From Xylocopa sonorina (Eukaryota > Arthropoda > Insecta > Hymenoptera > Apidae): DNA of 64,000 nucleotides. The notes under the pieces are model-generated. The model ran no database searches and was not told the DNA's origin. It saw only the letters and a list, made by a program, of their open reading frames with translations. The position numbers and the translations under genes are program-made. Positions 40,541-53,830 of this stretch are shown in pieces; the first letter of the stretch is position 1; every line of letters starts with the position of its first letter. Where the stretch lies: positions 3,844,001-3,908,000 of the forward strand of contig NW_027490091.1 in assembly GCF_050948175.1 (NCBI RefSeq), given 5' to 3'.

Positions 40541-40731
40541 AGTTCTAAAGTTCTAAGCAACGCGATGGCCCTTATCTGCCTATGTTTCATAGCAAGTAAG
40601 TTCTGAATTTCTATGAAATCCGATGGAATTCCTCACTACTAACGTTTCAAAGTAAGTTCTCAAATTCTCAGTTCTACGTTTAAAACTATGTGTGTTCTAT
40701 ATATCTATGTAAAGTGATGGTTCCTATTAGT
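40540..40731 (+). repeat. Degenerate satellite remnant, plus orientation
   Basis: Pieces such as gttctaagcaacgcgatggc, tatgtttcatagcaagtaag and then, some 60 bp on, cgatggaattcctcactact with acgtttcaaagtaag follow the plus-strand order of the monomer (ttcta...gcgat...ctcat...tatgtttcat...aag). The match is similar in quality to the worst monomers at 35-36 kb. It stops at the solo LTR. Confidence 0.5.
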
Positions 40732-41468
40732 TGTGACGGTAACCTCTATATAGTAAGTCAGGGAAGCTCGAAGGGGTTAATTATCTAAATGCTTTAAGGT
40801 GTAAAACGTACTTTAATCTAAAGCGATCTATCGTTCCAAGGTATCCGCTCACGTACAACTTTTCTTGGGCGCCAGCTGCTCAGAAAGTAGCAAAGGGATA
40901 GACTACACGACCCCGGGAACCCTGGGGCGGAACAACTCTTGAAACTTCGAAATGCACCTCCTCTCGACTATGACTAGCCAAGCACACACACTCAGATCGC
41001 GAGATACTGAAGTCACGGCATGTTTATTTATGGTATTGACGTGGGTTTAACTAACAAGGGTTACGGGAAACTACGCAACACGCCGCGAATTACCGGGTAT
41101 CATAACTCGCTTCACGATATAAGAGACAATATACAATATGCGGCACAAGAAATGGGACGCTTTAGCGAATAAGCTCTCACGTTCCCTTCTTCAGGTTCCT
41201 TGAATTCGCTGATGGTCCTCGGGTCTCCTGGATCCTCCTCGGGGCTCCTTGGTGGAGTGGGCTGTAGGCTTCGGTATTGTTCGGGTCCATCGATCAGTGG
41301 ACTTCGGCGATTTCCTCTTCTCGCCTTCTTGGGTGTCCCTGAGGGGATACTCCTGATCATTTAAATTGCGTAGCGCATCGCGCGCCGCGCTCCCATGGCC
41401 CACCTGCAGGGCCGCTGGACTTTTGACTTCCCTTTAGGGGGTTAAGGATGGTTGAGGACCTTCTCACA
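40732..41468 (-). mobile_element. Solo LTR of a Gypsy-type family
   Basis: Read on the minus strand, this 737-bp unit starts TGTGAGAAGG and ends GGTTACCGTCACA, so the termini form TGTGA...TCACA. It aligns with the 5' LTR of the element at 55-59 kb. Shared stretches on the minus strand include gatcgccgaa-type sequence with cccgaacaataccgaagc, ccaccaaggagccc, cgctaaagcgtcccattt, attcgcggcgtgt and ctggcgcccaa. No internal region or second LTR follows, hence a solo LTR. No target-site duplication is seen; the flanks are satellite in opposite orientations, so rearrangement may have removed it. Frames here with PTPPRSPEEDP are LTR sequence, not a gene. Confidence 0.75.
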
Positions 41469-43602
41469 TCCCAGAGCATTATAAAGCACAGAAGCAGATA
41501 AACATAATGCGATGCATAGAACTTTACAACCTTCTAACTTACTTTGAACTGTTTATATGAAATGCGGCTTATATGATATTGCGGTGCATGAAGCATGACA
41601 AATTAAATGCTTCGGCACCTGGACATCTAGAAACGCTATCCCCGGGCAAGAAATTACAGGGTTTACACTCAATTCATGTGCAGAAGCAGATAAACTTAAT
41701 GCGATGCCATGAATATTACATCTTATCATGAAATATAGAAGTAAGATGCGCAGCCGCGTTTTACGAAGCATTAGAACTCTATTGCTTCCAAACCTTCAGA
41801 TATAGAAACGATATTCCGTAGCAAGGAAGTGATGCATTTACATTCATTTGAAGTGTAGAGGAGATATACATTACGCGATGCATTGAAATTACATCTTATC
41901 ATGTGACATAGTACTGATGTGCGATATCGCGTTTTATAAAGAGATAGAAATCTATTGCTTCGATGCGTAGACATCTAGAAACGCTATTCCGTCGCAAGGA
42001 AGTGTGGCATTTACATTCTTTTGAAGTCTAGACAAGGTATACATAACACTTCGTAATGAATATTATATCTTACCAGCAAACATAGAAAAGAGCTGCGATA
42101 TCGTGTTTTAAGAAGCATTACAACTCTATTGCTTCGATACGTAGACATCTGGAAACGCTATTTCCTAGCCAAGAAGAGTGACATTTACATTATTTTGAAG
42201 TGTAGACGAGGTATTCATTACAATTCGCAATGAATGTTATATCTTATAATGAAACATAGGAATGAGGTGCGACATCGCGATTTAAGAAGCATTAGAACTC
42301 TATTGCTTCGATACATAGACATCTGGAAACGTTATTTCCTAGCAAGGAAGTGTGGCATTTACATTCTTTTGAAGTGTAGACGAGGTACACCTAACACTTC
42401 GCAATGAATATTATATCTTGTCATGAAACGTAGGAATGGGATGCGATATCGTGTCCTAAAAAGCATTAGTACTCTATTGCTTCGATACGCAGACATCTGG
42501 AAACGCTATTTCCTAGCAAAGAAGTGTGACATTTACATTCCTTTGAAATGTAGACGAGGTATACATAACACTTCGTAATGAATATTACATCTTACCATCA
42601 AACATAGAACAGAGATGCTATATCGCGTTTTAAGAAGCATTACAACTCTATTGCTTCGATACTTAGACACCTGGAAACGCTATTTCCTAGCAAGGAATTA
42701 TGGCATTTACATTCTTTTGAAGTGTAGACGAGGTATGCATAACACTTCGCAATGAATATTACATATTATCATGAAACATAGAAATGAGATGCGATATGGC
42801 GCTTTGAGAAGCATTAGAACTCTATTGCTACGATACGTAGACATCTGCAATCGCTATTTCCTAGTATGGTAGTGTTGCATTTACATTCTTGTGAAGTGAA
42901 TACGAGGTATACATGACACTTCGCAATGAATATTATATCTTATTATGAAACATAGAAATGAGATGCGACATCTCGTTTTAAGAAGCATTAGATCTCTATT
43001 GTCTCGATAACTAGACATCTGCAAACGCTATTTCCTAGTAAGGAAGTGTCGCATTTACATTCATTTGAAATGAATAAGAGGTATACATGACACTTCGCAA
43101 TGAATGTTATATCTTATGATGAAACATAGAAGTGAGATGCGATATCGCGTCTTGAGAAGCATTAGAACTCTATTACTACGATACGTAGACATTTGCCAAC
43201 GCTATTTCCTAGCAAGGAAGTGTCGCATTTACATTCATTTGAAGTGTAGACGTGGAGTACATAACACTTCGCAATGAATATTATATCTTATCATGAAACA
43301 TAGTAATGAGATGCGATATCGCGTTTTAAAAAGCATTAGAAGTTTATTGCATCGATACGTAGACATCTGCAAACGCTATTTCCTAGGAGGGAAGTTTCGC
43401 ATTTACATTCATATGAAGTGCACACGAGCAATACATAAGACTTCGCAATGAATATTATATGTTATCATGAAGCATAGAAATGAGATGCGATATCGCGTTT
43501 TAAGAAGCATAAAACTGTATTACTACGATACGTAGCCATATGCAATCGCTATTTCCTAGCAAGGAAGTGTCGCATTTACATTCTTTTGAGGTGAGTACGA
43601 GG
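41469..43602 (-). repeat. Inverted satellite block (about 12 monomers)
   Basis: The monomer runs on the minus strand: aagaagcattagaactctat, cgatacgtagacatctg, ctatttcctagcaaggaag and tcgcatttacattc occur in inverted order with the same 174-bp step (for example 42,833 and 43,181, two periods). The copies next to the LTR (41,469-41,900) are very degenerate and carry gaagcagataaac, the complement of the cttatctgcttc-type motif of the left edge at 35-36 kb. From about 42,000 the subtype is gtggcattt/ggaaacgc, and from 42,840 it is near canonical. It ends abruptly in gagtacgagg at 43,602. Confidence 0.93.
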
Positions 43603-45300
43603 TGTCACGTCCGGCGAAACTATTTTCCGTTGCTCCATAGGCTTTACAACACCAGCCTATTTTTCGGTAATTCGGTCCGCGGGATCGCGTTAAGACCGGG
43701 TCCGACAATTTCGGCTGACGCGACACTAACGAAAACACTCGCGATGGTAAGGGAATGACCCTACCTTTCGATGACTTCTATCTCGATTTGTACGTAGAAA
43801 CGGCGTCGAGGATCGTTCGCTGGGATCGTAGCGGAGTTCGGTCGGTTGGCTGCTACGGAAATCCGGATCAGTCGCCAGCGAAGAGGAGGGCGGCGGTCGG
43901 AATTCAGCGATGATGCAGAGGAACCAGCGGTGATAGTAGCAGCTTCGGCTGCGAATGTGGCAGAATCGGCGTGATGCGTCGTGGTGTCTGGATCGGAAGC
44001 GTCGACGGTCGCTTGGGAAAGCGGCGGCTGGGCTGGTGCGAAGGCAGGTCGCTGGTATACGAGGACTCTCGGAATGTCCTCCAAATATTCACGCACAAGT
44101 GATCGTAAGAAATTCTTCCTACCCGCACGTCGCGTTCTTCACAAACCGGAAGCACGATTCATTCATCAGATTTTCCTGTACTTTCGACTAAGATCTGAAG
44201 GATAAGCGGCGATCCGCTCTATCTCAACGTCACATAGCCGTTTTCTATACTCCTTCAAGGTGATGAAGAGCAACCCCAGTTGTATGGAAGAACCCGTGGA
44301 AGAATTCGTAGTTAAATGTAATGGTAAAAGTAGAACTAGTATTATAAACACTTGATAAAATTAAGGGATGTGGAAATAGTAGACTTGGTAAAAGAAATTG
44401 TACTTGGATATAGTAAAAGTAAAAATAAAATATATTCTAGGTGTAAAGTATACATGAACTGGAATTATTCTAAGACTAAGACTAAGTTAAAATGGAAATA
44501 GAAACACGATGTCTGAACCCCACATTGAGGTGGCTAACGATCTAGAACTAGAGGTTTCGACTCCTCGGTAGGAGATCTCAAGTCAGAGTGTGTGCTCTGG
44601 AGAAGCGTCTCGGTCCTCCTCGGTTTGCGAGGCGCTACGGTCGCGGACGCTCGTGGTAGGGAGATCGCGGTACCGCGAGTGGGGAACTCGAGTCTCGTGG
44701 CGGTGAGCGCGCGGTCCAGCGAGTGGGGACTCGCGGCTCGTGGTGGGGCTAGCGGCGCATGCCGCTGGCCGAACGCATCTTACGCGTTTCACTTATGAGC
44801 AAATACAATATGGACTTAGAATTATGTGTGTGTTGTTTGTGTCTTACATTCGTGTCGTGTGTAACTTAGATCTAGGGTTTCTTATATATGCGTCATGATA
44901 TGGTATGTATGTGCTAGCTTAGAAGTAATATATAGGTTCTAGCAGATTCTGTTCCCGGAACTGGAAAAGTCACAATTCAGGTGATGGGCTGCGGCTACGT
45001 CTTACTGCAGGACGGAATCCTCGGTGCGAGTGAGATGGGGCTGCCCGTGCTTGGTGCGGGCGAGACAGGTATACTCGGTGGTGCGAATGAGACACTGCCC
45101 GTTACGAGCGAGACAGGTATACTCGGCGGTGCGAGTGAGGCAGCGGAACTCGGTAGGAGTAAGCGCGTGCAGGTATGCGCGCGCGAACACTTCCAGTTGC
45201 TGGATCTGCAGGCGAGTTTGACTGGTTGCATGCGTCCAGGGGTTGATGCTGGGGGGTGCGAGGAGGTTGATGGGTGGCAGGCGGTACGCCTGACGTCACA
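43603..45300. mobile_element. 1.7-kb insertion with TGT...ACA inverted termini (probable solo LTR)
   Basis: The satellite is interrupted by 1,698 bp of unrelated sequence. It begins TGTCACGTCCGGCG and ends CGCCTGACGTCACA; the complement of the end is TGTGACGTCAGGCG, matching the start at 12 of 14 positions. TGT...ACA ends, the size and the lack of a credible protein fit a long solo LTR; a DNA transposon remnant is the alternative. The interior is a mosaic: CpG-rich ends, an A-rich stretch at 44,320-44,500, GC-rich imperfect repeats (gcgagtgggg, gctcgtgg) at 44,640-44,760, and a small minisatellite. One frame on the minus strand (44,096-43,761) is open but of simple composition. No target duplication: the left flank is minus and the right flank plus satellite. 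Confidence 0.6.
45022..45145 (+). repeat. 48-bp minisatellite inside the insertion
   Basis: About two and a half copies of a unit with cgagacaggtatactcgg and ggtgcgaatgag or ggtgcgagtgag. The motif cgagacaggtat starts at 45,061 and 45,109, a period of 48 bp; a partial, more diverged copy precedes them. Confidence 0.7.
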
Positions 45301-46239
45301 AAATGCGATATTTCCTTTCTATGAAATTACGTTCCCAGATATCTCTGTATCGAAGCTACAGAGACCTAATGCCCCTTAAAACGCGATATCGCATCTCATT
45401 TCTATGTTCCGTGATAAGATATAATAATCATTGCTGAGTGTTATCTATACCTCGCCTTCACATCAAATGAATGTAAATGCGACATTTCCTTGCTAGGAAA
45501 TAGCGTCTGCAGCTGTCTATGTATCGTAGCAATAGAGTTCTAAAGCTCCTTAAAACGCGATTTCGCATCTCATTTCTATGATTCGTGATAAGATATAATA
45601 TTCATTGCGAAGTGTCATGCTTACCTCGTACTCACTTCAAAATAATGTAAATGCGTCACTTGCTTGCTAGGAAATAGCGTTTGCAGATGTCTTCGTATCG
45701 AAGCAATAGTGTTCTAATGCTTCATAAATCGTCATATCGCATCTCATATATACGTTTCATGATAAGACATAATATTCATTGCGAAGTGTCATGTATACCT
45801 CGTATTCCTTTCAAAAGAATGTAAATGCGACACTTCCTTGCTAGGAAGTAGCGTTTGCAGATGTCTGCGTGTCGATGCAATAGTGATCTAATGCTTCTTA
45901 AATCGCCATATCGCTTCTCATTTCTATGTTTCATGATAATATATAATATTCACAGCGAAGTGTCATGTATACCTCGCATACACTTCAAATGCATGTAAAT
46001 GCGACACCTCCTTGCTAGGAAATACCGTTTGTAGGTGTCTACGTATCGTAGCAATAGATTTCTAATGCTTCCTAAAACGCGATATCGCATCTCATTTATA
46101 TGTTTCATGATGAGATATAATATTCATTGCGAACTATCATGTATGCCTCGCATACACTTCAAATGAATGTAAATGCGACACTACCTTGCCAGGAAATAGC
46201 GTTTGCAGATTTCTTCGTATCGAAGCAACAGTGTTCTAA

Positions 46240-47870
46240 CGCTTCTTAAATCGCGATATCGCATCTCATTCCTATGTTTCGTGACAAGATATAATATTCA
46301 TTGCGAAATGTCATTTATACCGCCCATACACTTCAAATGAATGTAATTGCGACACTTCCTTCCTAGGAAATAGCGTTTGCAGGTGTCTATGTATCATGGC
46401 AATAGAGCTCTAACGCTTCTTCAAACGCGAGATCGCAACTCATTTCTATGTTTCATGATAAGATATAATATTCATTGTGGAGTGTTATGTATACCTCGTA
46501 TTCACTTCAAAAGAATGTAAACGCGACACTTCCTTGCCAGGAAATAGCGTCTGCAGATGTCTGCGTATTGTGGCAATAGGTTTCTAATGCTTCTTAAGAA
46601 GCGATATCGCATCTTATTTCTATGTTTCATGATAAGATATAATAGTCATTGCGAAGTGTCATGTATACCTCGTATTCGTTTCAAAAGAATGTAAATGCGA
46701 CACTTCCTTGCTAGGATGTAGCGGTTGCAGATGTCTGCGTATCGTAGCATTAGAGTTATAATGCTTCTTAAATCGCGGCATCGCATCTCATTCCTATGTT
46801 TCGTGACAAGATATAATATTCATTGCGAAATGTGACATATACCTCGCATACACTTCAAATAAATGTAGCTGCGACACTTCCTTGCTAGGAAATAGCGTTT
46901 GCAGGTGTCTACGTATCGAAGCAATAGTGTTCTGGTGCTCCTTAAATCGCGATATCGCATCTCATATCTACGTTTCATGATAAGACATAATATTCATTGC
47001 GAAGTATCATGTATACCTGGTATTCCTTTCAAAAGTATGTAAATGCGACACTTCCTTGCTAGGAAGTAGCGTTTGCAGGTGTCTACGTATCGAAGCAATA
47101 GGGATATAATGCTTCTTAAATCGCCATATCGCTTCTCATTTCTATGTTTCGTGATAATATATAATATTCACTGCGAAGTGCCATGTATACATCACATACA
47201 CTTCAAATGAATGTAAATGCGACACTTCCTTGCTAACAAATATCGTTTGCAGATGTCTACGTATCGAAGCAATAGTGTTCTAATGCTTCATAAATCGCGA
47301 TACCGCATCTCATTTCTATGCCTCATGTTATGATATAATATTCATTGCGAAGTGTCATGTATACCTCGTACTCACTTCAAAAGAATGTAAATGCGACACT
47401 TCCTTGCTAGGATGTAGCGGTTGCAGATGTCTACGTATCGTAGCATTAGAGTTATAATGCTTCTTAAATCGAGACATCGCATCTCATTCCTATGTTTCGT
47501 GACAAGATATAATATTCATTGCGAAATGTGACATATACCTCGCATACACTTCAAATAAATGTAGTTGCGACACTTCCTTGCTAGGAAATAGCGCTTGCAG
47601 GTGTCTACGTATCGAAGCAACAGTGTTCTAATGCTTCTTAAATCGCGATATCGCATCTCATTCCTATGTTTCGTGACAAGATATAATATTCATTGCGAAA
47701 TGTCACTTATACCGCCCATACACTTCAAATGAATGTAATTGCGACACTTCCTTCCTAGGAAATAGCGTTTGCAGGTGTCTATGTATCATGGCAATAGAGC
47801 TCTAACGCTTCTTCAAACGCGAGATCGCAACTCATTTCTATGTTTCATGATAAGATATAATATTCATTGT
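46240..47870 (+). repeat. Eight- and four-monomer duplicated blocks
   Basis: The rare junction ataccgcccatacacttc occurs with cgcccat at 46,321 and 47,713, exactly 1,392 bp (8 x 174). Neighbours such as tgtatcatggcaatagagct and aacgcgagatcgcaactcat also match. Within it, gatgtagcggttgcag at 46,715 and 47,411 marks a 696-bp (4 x 174) repeat, sharing gcgaaatgtgacatatacc and aaataaatgtag. The two steps overlap, showing nested exchanges. Confidence 0.8.
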
Positions 47871-49660
47871 TGAGTGTTATGTATACCTAGTGTTCATTTC
47901 AAAGGAATGTAAATGCGACACTTCCTAGCTAGGAAATAGCGTTTGCAGATGTGTACGTATCGAAGCAACAGAATTCTAATGCTTCTTAAATCGTCATATC
48001 GCATCTCATTTCTATGTTTCATGATAAGATATAATATTCATTGCGAAGTGTCATGTATACCTCGTATTCCTTTCAAAAGAATGTAAGTGCGACACATCCT
48101 TGCTAGGAATTAGCGTTTGCAGATGTCTACGTATCATAGCAATAGAGTTCTGACGCTTGTTAAATCGCGATATCGCATCTCATTTCTATGTTTCATGATA
48201 AGATATAATATTCATTGCGAAGTGTCATGTATACCTCGTATTCCTTTCAAAAGAATGTAAATGCGCCACTTCCTTGCTAGGAAGTAGCGTCTACAGATGT
48301 CTACGTATCGAAGCAATAGCATTCTAATGCCTCTTAATTCGCCATATCGCATCTCATTTCTATGTTTCATGATAAGATATAATATTCATTACGAAGTGCG
48401 ATGTATACCTAGTATACACTTCAATTGAATGTACATGCGACAATTCCTTCCTAGGAAATAGCGTTTGCAGATGTCTACGTATCGAAGCAATAAATTTCTA
48501 AAGCTTGCTAATTCGGGATATCGCATCTCATATATATGTTTCATGATAAGATATAATATTCATTGTGCAGTGTTATGTATACCTCGTATTTACCTCAAAA
48601 GAATGTAATTGCGACACTACCTTGCTAGGAGGTAGCGTTTGCAGATGTCTACGTATCGAAGCAATAGACATCCAATGCTTCATAAATCGTCATATCGCAT
48701 CTCATTTCTATGTTTCATGATAAGATATAATATTCATTTTGCAGTGTTATGTATACCTCGTATTCACCTCAAAAGAATGTAAATGCGACACTTCCTTGCT
48801 AGGAAATAGCGTTTGCAGATGTCTACGTATCGAAGCAATAGAGTTCTAATGCTTCTTAAATCGCCTTATTGCATCTCATCTCTATGTTTCATGATAAGAT
48901 ATATTATTCATTGTGGAGTGTTATGTATACCTCGTATTCACTTCAAAGCGATGTAAACGCGACACTTCCTTGCCAGGAAATAGCGTTTGCAGATGTAGCA
49001 TTAGAGTTCTAATGCTTCTCAAAACGCGATATCGTAACTCGTTACTATGTTTCATAATAATATATAATATTCATTGCGAAGTGTCATGTATACCTCGTAC
49101 TCACTTCAAAAGAATGTAAATGCGACACTTCCTTGCTGGGATGTAGCGTTTGCACGTGTCTACGTATCGAAGCAATAGGGTTCTAATGCTCCTTAAATCG
49201 CCATATTGCATCTCATTTCTACGTCTCATGATAAGACATAATATTCATTGCGATGTGTCACGTGTACCTTGTATTCCTTTCAAAAGAATGTAAATGCGAC
49301 ACTTCCTTGGTAGGAAACAGCGTTTGCAGATGTCTACGTATCGAAGCAATAGGGATCCAATGTTTCTTAAATCGCCATATCGCTTCTCATTACTATGATT
49401 CATGATAATATATAATATTCACTGCGAAGTGTCATGTATACATCACATACACTTCAAATGAATGTAAATGCGACACTTCCTTGCTAGGAAATATCGTTTG
49501 CAGAAGTCTACGTATCGAAGCAATAGAGTTCTAACGCTTCATAAATCGCGATACCGCATCTCATTTCTATGCCTCATGTTATGATATAGTACTCATTGCG
49601 AAGTGTCATGTATACCTCGTACTCACTTCAAAAGAATGTAAATGCGACACTTCCTTGCTG
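47170..49660 (+). repeat. Thirteen-monomer duplicated block
   Basis: The variant tgtatacatcacatacactt lies with atcacat at 47,191 and 49,442, and both are followed by cataaatcgcgataccgc and tatgcctcatgttatgatat. The spacing of 2,251 bp equals 13 x 174 less 11, which is explained by the 11-base loss near 48,988. Confidence 0.7.
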
Positions 49661-51354
49661 GGATGTAGCGTTTGCAGATGTCTACGCATCGAAGCAATAA
49701 TGCTCTAATGCTCCTTAAATCGCCATATTGCATCTCATTTCTACGTTTCATGATATGATATAATATTCATTGTGGAGCGTTATGTATACCTCGTATTCAC
49801 TTCAAAGGAATGTAAACCCGACACTTCCTTGCCAGGAAATAGCGTTCGCAGATGTCTAGGTATCGTAGCATTAGAGTTCTAATGCTTCTTAAATCGTCAT
49901 ATCGCATCTCATATCTACGTTTCTTGATAATATATAATATTCACTGCGAAGTGTCATGTATACCTCGCATACACTTCAAATGAATGTAACTGCGACACTT
50001 GCTTGCTTGGAAATAGCGTTTGCAGATGTCTACGTTTCGTGGCACTAGAGTTCTAATGCTTCTCAAAACGCGATATCGCTTCTCATTTCTATGTTTCATG
50101 ATAATATATAATATTCATTGTGCAGTGTTATGTATATCTCGTCTATACTTCAAATGGATGTAGATGCGACACTTCCTTGCTAGGAAATAGCGTTTGCAGA
50201 TGTCTACGTATCGTGGCATTAGATTTCTAATGCTTCTCAAAACGCGATATCACTACTCACTACTATGTTTCTTCATAATATATAATATTCATTGTGGTGT
50301 GTTATGGTTACCTCGTATTCACTTCAAAGGAATGTAAATGCGATACTTCCTTGCTAGGAAATAGCGTTTGCAGATGTCTACTTATCGTAGCAATAGCGTT
50401 CTAATGCTTCTCAAAACGCGATATCGCATCCCATTTCTATGTTCCATGATAAGATATAATTTTCATTGCGAAGTGTCATGCACGCTTCGTATTCACTTCT
50501 GAAGAATGTAAATGCGACACTTCCTTGCTAGGAAATAGCGTTGACAGATGACTACGTATCGAAGCAATAGAGATCTAATGCTTTTTAAAACGAGATATTG
50601 CATCTCATTTCTATGTTTCATGATAAGATATAATAATCATTGCCAAGTGTTATGTATTCTTCGTCTACACTTCAAATGAATGTAAATGCGAAACTTCCTT
50701 GCTAGGAAATAGCCTTAGCACAAGTCACCGTATCGAAGCAGCAGAGCTCTAATGCTTGTTAAAACACGATATCGCATCTCACTGCAGTGTTTCATGAAAA
50801 GATACAATATTCATTGGGAAGTGTTATGTAAACCACGAATGCGCTTCAAATGAATGTAAATGCCACACTTCCTTGCTAGGAAATAGCGTTCGCAGATATC
50901 TACGTATCGGAGCAATAGAGTTCTAATGCTTCTTAAAAGGAGATATCGCATTACATTTCTATGTTTCATGAAAGGATATAATATTCATTGCGAAGTGTCA
51001 TGTATACCTCGTATTCGCTTCAAAAGAATGTAATTGCGACACCCCCATACTTGGAAATAGTGCTTGCAGATGTCTAGGTATCGTAGCCATAGAGTTCCAA
51101 TGCTATTTAAAACGCGGTATCCCATCTCATTTCTATGTCTCATGATAAGATATAATATTCATTGCGAAGTGTTATGTATTCTTCGCCTAGACTTCAAATG
51201 AATGTAAATGCGACACTTCCTTGCTAGGAAATAGCGTTTGCAGATGTCTACGTATCGAAGCAATAGCGTTCTAATGCTTCTCAAATCGCGATATCGCATC
51301 CCATTTCTATGTTCCACGATAAGATTTAATTTTCATTGCGAAGTGTCATGTATA

Positions 51355-53830
51355 CCTCGTATTCACTTCAAAAGAATGTAAATGCGACACTTCCTTGCTA
51401 TTAAATAGCGTTTGCAGATTTCTACGTATCGTAGCAATAGAGTTCTAATGCATCTTAAAACGAGATATCGCATCTAATTTCTATGTCTCATGATAAGATA
51501 TAATATTCATTGCGAAGTGTTATGTATAATTCGCATACATTACAAACGCATGTAAATGCGACACTTCCTGGCGAGAAAGCAGCGATTGCAGATGTCTACG
51601 AATCAAAATAACAGTGTTCTAATGCATCTTAAAACGTGATATCGCATTTCATTTATATGTTTCTTAATAATGTATAATATTCATTGTGGAGTGATATGTA
51701 TACCTCGTATTCACATCAAAAGAATGTAAACGCGACGCTTCCTTGCTAGGTACTAGCGCTTCCTGATGTCTGCGTTTCGAAGCAATAGAGTTCTAATGCA
51801 TCTTAAAATTCGATATCGCAACTCATTTCTTTGTTTCGTGATAAGATATAATATTCATTGCGAAGTGTCATTTATACCTTGTACTCACTTCAAAAGAATG
51901 TAAATGCGACACATCCTTGCTAGGAAATGGCGTTTGCAGATGTCCACGTATCGAAGCAATAGCGTTCTAATGCTTCTTAAAACGAGATATCGCATCTCAT
52001 TTCTGTTTCATGATAAGATATAATATTTACCGCGAAGTGTCATGTATACCTCGCATCCACTTCAAATGGATGTAAATGCGACACTTCCTTGCTAGGAAAT
52101 AGCGTTTGCAGATGTCTCGGTATCGAAGCAATAGGGATCTAATGCTTCTTAAATCGCCATATCGCTTCTCATTTCTATGCTTCATGATAATATATAATAT
52201 TCACTGCGAAGTGTCATGTATACCTCGTATTCCATTCAAAAGAATGTAAGTGCGACACTTCCTTGCTAGGAAGTAGCGTTTGCAGATGCCTACGTATCGA
52301 AGCAATAGTTTTCTCATGCTTCTTAAATCGCGATATCGCATCACATTTCTATGTTTCGTGACAAGATGTAATATTCATTGCGAAGTGCCATGTATACCTC
52401 GCATACACTTCAAATGAATGTGAATGCGACAGTTCCTTGCTAGGAAATAGTGTTTGCAGATATCTACGTATCGAACCAATAGATTTCTAATGCTTCTTAA
52501 ATCGCCATATCGCATCTAATTTCTATGTTTCATGATAAGATATAATATTCATTACGAAGTTTCATGTATACCTCGCATACACTTCAAATGAATGTGAATG
52601 CGACAGTTCCTTGCTAGGAAATAGTGTTTGCAGATGACTACGTGTCGAAGCAATAGAGTTCTAATGCTTCTTAAATCGCCATATCGCATCTCATTTCTAT
52701 GTTTCGTGATAAGATATAATATTCATTGCGAAGCGTCATGTATACCTCGTGTTCACTTCAAAAGAATGTAAATGCGACACTTCTTTGCTAGGAAATAGCG
52801 TTTCCAGATGTCTAGGTATCGAAAAAATAGTGTTCTAATGCTTCTTTAGGCCAGATATCGCATCTCATTTCCATGTTCCATAATGAAATATAATATTCAT
52901 TGCGACGTGTCATGTATACCTCGTACTCATTTCAAAGGAATGTAAATGCGACACTTCCTTGCTAGGAAATAGCGTTTACAGATATCTACGTATCGTAGCA
53001 ATAGTGTTCTAATGCTTCTCAAAACGCCATGTCGCATCTCATCTCTATGCTTCATGTTAAGATATAATATTCTTGCGAAGTGTCATGTATACCTCGTATT
53101 CACTTCAAAAGAATGTAAATGCGACACTTCCTTGCTATTAAATAGCGTTTGCAGATTTCTACGTATCGTAGCAATAGAGTTCTAATGCATCTTAAAACGA
53201 GATATCGCATCTAATTTCTATGTCTCATGATAAGATATAATATTCATTGCGAAGTGTTATGTATAATTCGCATACATTACAAACGCATGTAAATGCGACA
53301 CTTCCTGGCGAGAAAGCAGCGATTGCAGATGTCTACGAATCAAAATAACAGTGTTCTAATGCACCTTAAAACGTGATATCGCATTTCATTTATATGTTTC
53401 TTAATAATGTATAATATTCATTGTGGAGTGATATGTATACCTCGTATTCACATCAAAAGAATGTAAACGCGACGGTTCCTTGCTAGGTACTAGCGCTTCC
53501 TGATGTCTGCGTTTCGAAGCAATAGAGTTCTAATGCATCTTAAAATTCGATATCGCAACTCATTTCTTTGTTTCGTGATAAGATATAATATTCATTGCGA
53601 AGTGTCATTTATACCTTGTACTCACTTCAAAAGAATGTAAATGCGACACATCCTTGCTAGGAAATGGCGTTTGCAGATGTCTACGTATCGAAGCAATAGC
53701 GTTCTAATGCTTCTTAAAACGAGATATCGCATCTCATTTCTGTTTCATGATAAGATATAATATTTACCGCGAAGTGTCATGTATACCTCGCATCCACTTC
53801 AAATGGATGTAAATGCGACACTTCCTTGCT
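51355..53830 (+). repeat. Near-identical 740-bp duplication spaced ten monomers
   Basis: The segment 51,355-52,093 is repeated at 53,092-53,830 with a shift of 1,737 bp (10 x 174 minus 3). Shared rarities are cttgctattaaatagcg, tataattcgcatacattaca, ttcctggcgagaaagcagcg, acgaatcaaaataacagtg, tgctaggtactagcgcttcc and the shortened catttctgtttcatg. I see only a handful of differences, such as gacgcttcc against gacggttcc and gtccacg against gtctacg. This is among the youngest duplications in the window and again uses a ten-monomer step. Confidence 0.88.

Noticed and set aside
41112..41403. Proline-rich frames on the minus strand
   Set aside because: They lie inside the solo LTR and correspond to LTR nucleotides conserved at 55,670-55,790. 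They are not a gene.
44981..45379. 132-codon plus-strand frame (repeated GETGILGGA)
   Set aside because: It is produced by the 48-bp minisatellite and runs out of the insertion into satellite sequence.
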